64,000 nucleotides of DNA, taken from Chamaelirium japonicum. Its lineage: Eukaryota > Streptophyta > Magnoliopsida > Liliales > Melanthiaceae. Below, piece after piece: positions 55,089 to 64,000 of the stretch (the first letter of the stretch is position 1; each line of letters begins with the position of its first letter). The notes below the pieces were generated by a model, which was given only the letters and a program-made list of their open reading frames with translations, had not been told where the DNA came from and did no database searches. The stretch lies in the NCBI GenBank assembly GCA_947650365.1, contig OX393555.1, positions 13,533,550-13,597,549 of the forward strand, read 5' to 3'. The translations under genes and the position numbers were made by a program.

Positions 55089-58000
55089 CTGCAATTAACA
55101 TGTATTTGTTAAAAAAATGGTTTATATCTATAATTGATTCTAAGCGTTAAAAAATCATAAGTTAGCGTGTTTCGGCTTTGAAATAGGTTTGGATTGGATC
55201 GATCGGCATCTGATAATTCGAAGTTGGAATTATTTCGTATTACGGACTTGCGAGCGAGTTCTAATTGGATATTTGACCAATTTACGCTCCGATTCACCGA
55301 TTTAGAGTCTAAGTGTTGAAAAATCATAAGTTAGCATGTTTCGGATATGAAATAGGTTTGGATTCGATCGAATCGTCATCGGATCGGCATCCGATAATTC
55401 CAAGTTGAAATTATTCCGTATTTCGGACTTGCGAGCGTGTTCTAATTGGATATTTGACTAATTTACGCTCCGATTCACCGATTTAGAGTCAAAGTGTTGG
55501 AAAATCATAAGTTAGCGTGTTTCGGATATGAAATAGGTTTGGATTCGATCGGATCATCATCGGATCGGCATCCGATAATTCAAAGTTGGAATTATTCCGT
55601 ATTTCGGACTTGCGAGCGAGTTCTAATTGGATATTTGACCAATTTACGCTCCGATTCACCGATTTAGAGTCGAAGTGTTGAAAAATCATAAGTTAGCGTG
55701 TTTCGGATATGAAATAGGTTTGGATTCGATCGGATCGTCATCGGATCGGCATCCGATAATTCCAAGTTGGAATTATTCCGTATTTTGGACTTGCGAGCGG
55801 GTTCTAATCGGATATTTGAACAATTTACGATCCGATTCACCGATTTAGAGTCTAAGTGTTGGAAAATCATAAGTTAGCGTGTTTCGGATATGAAATAGGT
55901 TTGGATTCGATCGGATCGTCATCGGATCGGCATCCAATAATTCCAAGTTGGAATTATTCCGTATTTCGGACTTGCGAGCGGGTTCTAATCGGATATTTGA
56001 ACAATTTATGATCCGATTCACCGATTTAGAGTCTAAGTGTTGGAAAATCATAAGTTAGCGTGTTTCGGATATGAAATAGGTTTGGATTAATTCGATCGGA
56101 TCGTCATCGGATCGGTATCCGATAATTCCAAGTTGGAATTATTCCGTATTTCAGACTTGCGAGCGGGTTCTAATTGGATATTTGAACAATTTACGATCCG
56201 ATTCACCGATATAGAGTCTAAGTGTTGGAAAATCATAAGTTAGCGTGTTTCGGATATGAAATAGGTTTGGATTCGATCGGATCGTCATCGGATCGGCATC
56301 CGATAATTCGAACTTGGAATTATTCCGTATTTCAGACTTGCGAGCGGGTTCTAATTGGATATTTGACCAATTTACAATCCGATTCACCGATTTAGAGCTA
56401 AGTGTTGGAAAATCATAAGTTAGCGTGTTTTGGATTTGAAATAGGTTTGAATTCGATCGGATCGTCATTGGATCGGCTTCCGATAATTCGAACTTGGAAT
56501 TATTTCGTATTTCGGACTTGTGAGCGGGTTCTAATTGGATATTTGACCAATTTACGATCCGATTCACCGATTTAGAGTCTAAGTGTTGGAAAATCATAAG
56601 TTAGCGTGTTTCGGATTTGAAATAGGTTTGGATTCGATCGGATCGTCATCGAATCGGCATCCGATAATTCGAAGTTGGAAATATTCTGTATTTCGGACTT
56701 GCGAGTGGGTTCTAATCGGATATTTGACCAATTTACGCTCCGATTCACCGATTTAGAGTCTAAGTATTGGAAAATCATAAGTTAGCTAGCGTGTTTCGAA
56801 TATGAAATAGGTTTGGATTCGATCGGATCGTCATCGGATCGGCATCCGATAATTCCAAGTTGGAATTATTCCATATTTCGGACTTGCGAGCGGGTTCTAA
56901 TCGGATATTTAAACAATTTACGATCCGATTCACCGATTTAGAGTTTAAGTGTTGGAAAATCATAAGTTACCGTGTTTCGGATATGAAATAGGTTTGGATT
57001 AATTCGATCGGATCGTCATCGGATCGGCATCCGATAATTCCAAGTTGGAATTATTCCGTATTTCGGACTTGCGAGCGGGTTATAATTGGATATTTGAATA
57101 ATTTACGATCCGATTCACCGATTTAGAGTCTAAGTGTTGGAAAATCATAAGTTAGCGTGTTTCGGATATGAAATAGGTTTGGATTCGATCGGATCGTCAT
57201 CGGATCGGCATCCGATAATTCGAACTTGGAATTATTCCGTATTTCGGACTTGCGAGCGGGTTCTAATTGGATATTTGACCAATTTACGCTCCTATTCACC
57301 GATTTAGAGTCTAAGTGTTGGAAAATCATAAGTTAGCGTGTTTCGGATATGAAATAGGTTTGGATTCGATCGGATCGTCATCGGATCGGCATCCGAAAAT
57401 TCGAAGTTGGAATGAATTATTCCGTATTTCGGACTTGCGAGTGGGTTCTAATTGGATATTTGACCAATTTACGCTCCGATTCACCGATTTAGAGTCGAAG
57501 TGTTGAAAAATCATAAGTTAGCGTGTTTCGGATATGAAAAGGTTTGGATTCGATCGGATCGTCATCGGATCCGCATCCGATAATTCTAAGTTGGAATTAT
57601 TTCGTATTTCGGACTTGCGAGCGGGTTCTAATCGGATATTTGAACAATTTACGATCCGATTCACCGATTTAGAGTCTAAGTGTTGGAAAATCATAAGTTA
57701 GCGTGTTTCGGATATGAAATAGGTTTGGATTCGATCGGATCGTCATCGGATCGGCATCCGATAATTCCAAGTTGGAATTATTCCGTATTTCGGACTTGCG
57801 AGCGGGTTCTAATCGGATATTTTAACAATTTACGATCTGATTCACCGATTTAGAGTCTAAGTGTTGGAAAATCATAAGTTAGCGTGTTTCGGATTTGAAA
57901 TGGGTTTGGATTCGATCGGATCGTCATCGGATCGGCATCCGATAATTCAAAGTTGGAATTATTCCGTATTTCGGACTTGCAAGCGGGTTCTAATTGGATA

Positions 58001-61000
58001 TTTGAATAATTTACGATCCGATTCACCGATTTAGAGTCTAAGTGTTGGAAAATCATAAGTTAGCGTGTTTCGGATATGAAATAGGTTTGGATTCGATCGG
58101 ATCGTCATCGGATCGGCATCCGATAATTCCAAGTTGAAATTATTCCGTATTTCGGACTTGTGAGCGGGTTCTAATTGGATATTTGACCAATTTACAATCC
58201 GATTCACCGATTTAGAGCTAAGTGTTGGAAAATCATAAGTTAGCGTGTTTCGGATTTGAAATAGGTTTGGATTCGATCGGATCGTCATCGGATCGGCATC
58301 CGATAATTCGAACTTGGAATTATTTCGTATTTCGGACTTGCGAGCGGGTTCTAATTGGATATTTGACCAATTTACGATCCGATTCACCGATTTAGAGTCT
58401 AAGTGTTGGAAAATCATAAGTTAGCGTGTTTCGGATTTGAAATAGGTTTGGATTCGATCAGATCGTCATCGGATCGGCATTCGATAATTCGAAGTTGGAA
58501 ATATTCCGTATTTCAGACTTGCGAGCGGGTTCTAATCGGATATTTGACCAATTTACGCTCCGATTCACCGATTTAGAGTCTAAGTATTGGAAAATCATAA
58601 GTTAGCTAGCGTGTTTCGAATATGAAATAGGTTTGGATTCGATCGGATCATCATCGGATCGGCATCCGATAATTCCAAGCTGGAATTATTCCGTATTTCG
58701 AACTTGCGAGCGGGTTCTAATCGGATATTTGAATAATTTACGATCCGATTCACCGATTTAGAGTCTAAGTATTGGAAAATCATAAGTTAGCGTGTTTCGG
58801 ATATGAAATAGGTTTGGATTAATTCGATCGGATCGTCATCGGATCGGCATCCGATAATTCCAAGTTGGAATTATTCCGTATTTCGGACTTGCGAGCGGGT
58901 TCTAATTGGATATTTGAACAATTTATGATCCGATTCACCGATTTAGAGTCTAAGTGTTGAAAAATCATAAGTTAGCGTGTTTCGGATATGAAATAGGTTT
59001 GGATTCGATCGGATCGTCATCGGATCGGCATTCGATAATTCGAACTTGGAATTATTCCGTATTTCGGACTTGCGAGCAGGTTCTAATTGGATATTTGACC
59101 AATTTACGCTCCGATTCACCGATTTAGAGTCTAAGTGTTGGAAAATCATAAGTTAGCGTGTTCCGGATATGAAATAGGTTTGGATTCGATCGGATCGTCA
59201 TCGGATCGGCATCCGATAATTCGAAGTTGGAATTATTCCGTATTTTGGACTTGCGAGCGGGTTCTAATTGGATATTTGACCAATTTACGCTCCGATTCAC
59301 CGATTTAGAGTCGAAGTGTTGAAAAATCGTAAGTTAGCGTGTTTCGGATATGAAATTGGTTTGGATTCGATCGGATCGTCATCGGATCGGCATCCGATAA
59401 TTCCAAGTTGGAATTATTCCGTATTTCGGACTTGCGAGCGGGTTCTAATCGGATATTTGAACAATTTAATATCCGATTCACCGATTTAGAGTCTAAGTGT
59501 TGGAAAATCATAAGTTAGCGTGTTTCGGATATGAAATAGGTTTGGATTCGATCGGATCATCATCGGATCGGCATCCGATAATTTTAAGTTGGAATTATTC
59601 TGTATTTCGGACTTGCGAGCGGGTTCTAATCGGATATTTGAACAATTTACGATCCGATTCACCGATTTAGAGTCTAAGTGTTGGAAAATCATAAGTTAGC
59701 GTGTTTCGGATTTGAAATAGGTTTGGATTCGATTGGATCATCATCGGATCGGCATCCGATAATTCGAAGTTGGAATTATTTCGTATTTCGGACTTGCGAG
59801 CGGGTTCTAATTGGATATTTGAACAATTTACGATCTGATTCACCGATTTAGAGTCTAAGTGTTGGAAAATCATAAGTTAGCGTGTTTCGGATATGAAATA
59901 GGTTTGGATTCGATCAGATCGTCATCCGATCGGCATCCGATAATTCCAAGTTGGAATTATTTCGTATTTCAGACTTGTGAGCGGGTTCTAATTGGATATT
60001 TGACCAATTTACAATCCGATTCTCCGATTTAGAGCTAAGTGTTGGAAAATCATAAGTTAGCGTGTTTCGGATTTGAAATAGGTTTGGATTCGATCGGATC
60101 GTAATCGGATCGGCATCCGATAATTCGAACTTGGAATTATTCCGTATTTCGGACTTGCGAGCGGGTTCTAATTGGATATTTGACCAATTTACGATCCGAT
60201 TCACCGATTTAGAGTCTAAGTGTTGGGAAATCATAAGTTAGCGTGTTTCGGATTTGAAATAGGTTTGGATTCGATCGGATCATCATCGGATCGGCATCCG
60301 ATAATTCGAAGTTGGAAATATTCCGTATTTAGGACTTGCGAGTGGGTTCTAATCGGATATTTGACCAATTTACGCTCCGATTCACCGATTTAGAGTCTAA
60401 GTATTGGAAAATCATAAGTTAGCTAGCGTGTTTCGAATATAAAATAGGTTTGGATTCGATCGGATCATTATCGGATCGGCATCCGATAATTCCAAGTTGG
60501 AATTATTCCGTATTTCGGACTTGCGAGCGGGTTCTAATCGGATATTTGAACAATTTACGATCTGATTCACCGATTTAGAGTCTAAGTGTTGGAAAATCAT
60601 AAGTTAGCGTGTTTCGGATATGAAATAGGTTTGGATTAATTCGATCGGATCGTCATTGGATCGGCATCTGATAATTCCAAGTTGGAATTATTCCGTATTT
60701 TGGACTTGCGAGCGGGTTCTAATTGGATATTTGAACAATTTACCATCCGATTCACCGATTTAGAGTCTAAGTGTTGGAAAATCATAAGTTAGCGTGTTTT
60801 GGATATGAAATAGGTTTGGATTCGATCGGATCGTCATCGGATCGGCATCCGATAATTCGAACTTGGAATTATTCCGTATTTCGGACTTGCGAGCGGGTTC
60901 TAATTGGATATTTGACCAATTTACGCTCCGATTCACCGATTTAGAGTCTAAGTGTTGGAAAATCATAAGTTAGCGTGTTTCGGATATGAAATAGGTTTGG

Positions 61001-61947
61001 ATTCGATCGGATCGTCATCGGATCGGCATCCGATAATTCGAAGTTGGAATTATTCCGTATTTCGGACTTGCGAGCGGGTTCTAATTGGATATTTGACCAA
61101 TTTACGCTCCGATTCACCGATTTAGAGTCGAAGTGTTGAAAAATCATAAGGTAGCGTGTTTCGGATATGAAATAGGTTTGGATTCGATCGGATCGTCATC
61201 GGATCGGCATCCGATAATTCCAAGTTGGAATTATTCCGTATTTCGGACTTGCGAGCGGGTTCTAATCGGATATTTGAACAATTTACGATCCGATTCACCG
61301 ATTTAGAGTCTAAGTGTTGGAAAATCATAAGTTAGCGTGTTTCGGATATGAAATAAGTTTGGATTCGATCGGATCGTCATCGGATCGGCATCCGATAATT
61401 CCAAGTTGGAATTATTCCGTATTTCGGACTTGCGAGCGGGTTCTAATCGGATATTTGAACAATTTACGATCCGATTCACCGATTTAGAGTCTAAGTGTTG
61501 GAAAATCATAAGTTAGAGTGTTTCGGATTTGAAATAGGTTTGGATTCGATCGGATCGTCATCGGATCGGCATCCGATAATTCAAAGTTAGAATTATTCCG
61601 TATTTCGGACTTGCAAGCGGGTTCTAATTGGATATTTGAATAATTTACGATCCGATTCACCGATTTAGAGTCTAAGTGTTGGAAAATCATAAGTTAGCGT
61701 GTTTCGGATTTGAAATAGGTTTGGATTCGATCGGATCGTCATCGGATCGGCATCCGTTAATTCAAACTTGGAATTATTTCATATTTCGAACTTGCGAGCG
61801 GGTTCTAATTGGATATTTGAACAATTTACGATCCGATTCACCGATTTAGAGTCTAAGTGTTGGAAAATCATAAGTGTGATAATATGATCTAAACTCAAAT
61901 TAGTAAGATTCATATTTTTTGCTAATATTATAAATATTAGTAAGTAC
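55089..61947 (-). other. Predicted 6.86 kb intron holding the satellite array
   Basis: Donor CAG|GTACTTAC is at 61,948/61,947 and acceptor TTGCAG|GAG at 55,089/55,088. Both match plant consensus, and the reading phase is compatible. The donor lies four bases after the stop of the TnpA-like frame. The array fills nearly all of it. Confidence 0.55.
55130..61880. repeat. ~181-bp tandem satellite, about 37 units, with higher-order order
   Basis: The unit carries AAAATCATAAGTTAGCGTGT, GAAATAGGTTTGGATTCGAT, CGGATCGTCATCGGATCGGC, a palindrome around AATTCCAAGTTGGAATT, TTTCGGACTTGCGAGCGGGT and CGATTCACCGATTTAGAG. AAAATCATAAG recurs about every 181 bp from 55,323 to 61,865. Variant units (6-bp TTAATT insertion, 4-bp CTAG insertion, 3-bp deletion in TTAGAGTCTAAG) recur about every 1,820 bp. 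The 62-148-codon open frames on the minus strand are by-products of the repeat; 181 is not a multiple of three. Confidence 0.96.
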
Positions 61948-61951
61948 CTGA

Positions 61952-63652
61952 TCATGAGGATGAGCCACCACTAGACCGGCTTATGAATTCATAAAATTTA
62001 CGCTCCAGTTCCCTGCGAGCTTCTCTTTCTTCATCGAGGGCCTTCTTCTTTGCCTCAACCCTCTGCTCGAGGGCTTGCCTCTGCTTTCGCTCTGCCTCAA
62101 TCCTCTGCTCGAGGACCTGCCTCTGCTCTCGCTCCGCGTCTAGCGCAGACTGCAGCTGAGTGATAGCACCGGTCTGGGTGTCCCGTGCCCTCGAGCGCAT
62201 ACCCTCTCGTCCAAAGTAGGAGGAGGGCGTGACTCCAAGGCCCGTACAGAGGACACGGCCGTGCGTGGCAGGTCTCAGCACAGTATCCATCGCTGAGTCG
62301 ACAGATACTGAGCTGGAGGAGGAGCCGGCCTCACCCGACGGGGTCACCAGAAGTCGCATCCTCTCCTATATAAAAACAACCAATGATATTCAATGATATT
62401 TTATGGCATATGTATAAGAATATATTAACAGTAATTTAATTACTTACCACTTGCGAGGCAACCCTGACCCTGTCGTCCAGAAATGCCCCATCGATACGCC
62501 GCCTCCTAGAGGCCTCAAAAAGGTCAATCCTATTAGGCTCGTGGCCCAAGGACTGTGTCTGTTGGACATATAAAATAAATAGATGAGTTAATATAACATG
62601 TATAGAGCTTTAAATAATAATAATGTTTGTATCATTTACCAGCTGCTGGGCAAGCTGGGGCATGGAGGTCCTCCCCTTCACTGGAGCAGGTGTCGTCGAG
62701 GCACTTCTATTCTGCTTGCCTATAGCAGATTTCGCCTGTGTCAATCGATTAAATTTTGAAACATCAATACAAATTTTTAGTATAATATTAAAACAAGTAC
62801 GAATCAACAAAATTATAATTATACCTGAAAGTGAGGGGTGGCCCAGTGAGCGACCAAAAACTGTAGAACGTGTAGCGGTGGCGCGTCTCTCGTCCCGGCC
62901 GCAGCCTGTACCTCCTCAGCCGGCTGGCCGACCAAGTAACTGTAGAGCTGGTAGAGCTCGTGACGGTAATCCCTGTACCGCTCACCTATCATCTTCCACA
63001 AGTCCTCCCGATGGGTGTCGGTTTCCATGTTCTCCCATTTAAATTTCTCCTGTAAAATCAATTTAGAAATAAGTCATTTTATCAAATCAAATTATAAAGA
63101 AGTACAATATTATTCTAAAATGCTTTAATGAAACTAACGTACCAAAAACTGCCGATACATCCTCTCCTTATAGGATGCATCAATGTTCTTCCACCCCCTT
63201 AACCGCACAATCGGGGCATTTCTCTCCTCTCGTACTATAATACCGACCCACGTGGCGGCGTCAAAAGCGTGCTCGCCCACAAAGGTCCTGCCGCTCCACT
63301 GTAGAGAAAGCGGCTCGCGTAAGGTCGACAAGCGTCGGGCCGTCGTCACGCCCCGATCGCCTACGTGCCTGGTGATCCTCGACCTTGCAAATAAAATATA
63401 CATCAGTACTGAAGAAGTATTTGCAACATGTATAAAACTTTAGATCTAAACATTACCTGTGGGCGTAGACGCTGTAGCCGAGTGCTGAGCACTGCTCGAA
63501 GCTCCGGAGGCTGCGACCACATCAGGAGCTGGTGTGGAGAGAGGAACAGCACTACCAGATCCGGACGGCTCAGCCTCGGACCCTGGAGTGGCAGCCGGAG
63601 CGCTCCGAGCTACCCCACCCCTGCCTCTACGAACATATGACCGTGATGCCAT
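61952..63652 (-). CDS. CACTA TnpA-like protein (Transposase_24 / Ptta-En-Spm family), six exons
   Basis: Exons: 63,652-63,457; 63,408-63,143; 63,049-62,825; 62,735-62,640; 62,558-62,448; 62,365-61,952. Every junction is GT-AG, the phases agree, and 1,308 coding bases give 435 residues. The start ATG follows an acceptor (GTTTCAG|ATGGCATCACGG), so an upstream exon exists. Residues 1-65 are Ser/Ala/Pro-rich with an RRGRGG motif. About 70-260 form the Transposase_24 region (ATWVGIIVREE, MIGERYRDYRHELYQ, HVLQFLVAHW). RVLCTGLGVTPSSYFGR near 335-350 is a family hallmark. 365-426 is a heptad-rich coiled coil (LEQRIEAERKQRQALEQRVE). The family is thought to bind element ends as En/Spm TnpA does; here the likely sites are the TTACCGACGG motifs. 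No stop or shift is seen before the TGA at 61,952-61,954. Confidence 0.9.
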
Positions 63653-63892
63653 CTGAAACAATTTAATTTACATATGAAACAGTAAGATTACATATAAAAC
63701 AATATGAAACAGATTGATTTACATATGAAACAGTATGATTTATGAAACAATATGAAACAGTTTGATTTACATATGAAACGGTATGATTTACATATGAAAT
63801 AGTATAAATTAATATGATATACATATGAAACAATATGATTTATATATGAAACAATTTGATTTAAATATGAAACAATTTGATTTACATACGGT
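63653..63892. repeat. A/T-rich spacer with ~20-bp repeats between the CACTA genes
   Basis: Units of the type ACATATGAAACAGTATGATTT recur about ten times. At the left edge is the acceptor of the TnpA-like gene, so part or all of it would be intron if the two genes share a transcript. Confidence 0.8.
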
Positions 63893-64000
63893 CTAGTCAT
63901 TTTCTGTCTCATCTCTGTCACTCTCATCGTATCCCTCTTCTATCATTTGATCTGCATTCGCTGTCCAGTTTATATTGTCGACATCTTCATTTTCGTCATG
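63893..64000 (-). CDS. C-terminal tail of a TnpD-like (TNP2) transposase, partial
   Basis: 35 codons from the window edge to TAG at 63,893-63,895. The peptide is strongly acidic (DENEDVDNINW, EEGYDESDRDETEND), as the ends of plant TNP2 transposases usually are. Position upstream of the TnpA-like gene on the same strand agrees. The catalytic region is outside the window, so the call rests on context and composition. Confidence 0.6.
   Translation of the reverse strand, partial: HDENEDVDNINWTANADQMIEEGYDESDRDETEND

Larger units (their letters stand above)
54271..64000 (-). mobile_element. Large CACTA (En/Spm) DNA transposon, 3' portion
   Basis: The terminus CACTACAAAAAAAACAG is at 54,271, preceded by AAT (54,268-54,270), the likely 3-bp target duplication. 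The subterminal ~450 bp is packed with inverted and direct TTACCGACGG motifs. Genes run on the minus strand towards this end: a TnpD-like tail (63,893-64,000), a TnpA-like gene (61,952-63,652), then the satellite array and a probable terminal exon. The other terminus and most of the transposase lie outside the window. Open, phase-consistent genes suggest a recently active copy. Confidence 0.92.

Noticed and set aside
55489-61690. Family of 62-148-codon minus-strand ORFs (MIFQHLDSKSVNR...) as repeated genes
   Set aside because: They follow the satellite period, which is not a multiple of three, and each unit starts a new frame; no known domain.
55130-61880. CRISPR-like array
   Set aside because: Repeats are ~181 bp, contiguous and without unique spacers, in a plant transposon; it is a satellite.
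55130-61880. Functional centromere
   Set aside because: Monomer length and higher-order pattern are suggestive, but the array is only ~6.7 kb and lies inside a transposon between gene parts; no evidence for centromere activity in sequence alone.
1-64000. tRNA or rRNA genes
   Set aside because: No cloverleaf or rRNA-like segment was recognised; the TGGTATCAGAGC matches are primer-binding sites.

Overview
The window is nuclear DNA of a flowering plant. The evidence is the nested LTR retrotransposons with plant-type primer-binding sites, a plant CACTA (En/Spm) transposon, a LINE remnant and a plant A1 aspartic protease gene with a GT-AG intron. The GC-rich protease coding sequence suggests a monocot, but the species cannot be fixed from the sequence. 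Most of the 64 kb is transposon; one host-like gene is visible.

Layout, left half (1-32.3 kb): a three-layer nest. The oldest layer is a Ty1/copia element whose reverse transcriptase/RNase H part (17.44-19.23 kb) and 3' LTR (19.25-20.09 plus 31.16-32.27 kb) are visible. A Ty3/gypsy element of the Tat lineage (3.08-17.44 kb) sits inside its pol region. The Tat element carries gag, protease, RT, RNase H, a second (archaeal-like) RNase H, integrase, and an antisense extra ORF with a plant-mobile-domain-like protein and its own intron. A third family, a non-autonomous large retrotransposon derivative (LARD) with ~4.2 kb LTRs and a 2.6 kb non-coding centre, has inserted twice: once into the copia 3' LTR (20,093-31,157, minus strand, perfect 5-bp target duplication AACAT), and once into the Tat 5' LTR (1-3,082, only an LTR visible).

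Middle (32.3-51 kb): a 5'-truncated LINE RNase H remnant with a poly(A) tail, minisatellites, a 274-bp inverted-repeat element, then a complete but decayed chromovirus (37,189-48,714, target duplication ATTAT). The chromovirus was itself hit by a 160-bp mini-CACTA (target duplication CTT) and by a 3.45 kb solo LTR (target duplication AAGTC). A 360-bp block of identical length is conserved in all four LTRs of the LARD and solo-LTR families. Two diverged copies of an unclassified element rich in CTACAGTG palindromes follow.

Right (51-64 kb): a nepenthesin-type aspartic protease gene on the minus strand with one intron and one single-base frameshift; a duplicated, minisatellite-rich flank; and the end of a large CACTA transposon from 54,271 past the window edge. 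The CACTA carries on the minus strand the tail of a probable TnpD-type transposase ORF, a six-exon, phase-consistent TnpA-like gene (Transposase_24 family), and then a ~6.7 kb tandem array of ~181-bp monomers. The array lies between a good splice donor four bases after the TnpA stop codon and a good acceptor at 55,089, so it looks like an intron-borne satellite. The array has a higher-order period of about 1.82 kb (ten monomers), an organisation usually discussed for centromeric satellites. This is the most unusual structure in the window.
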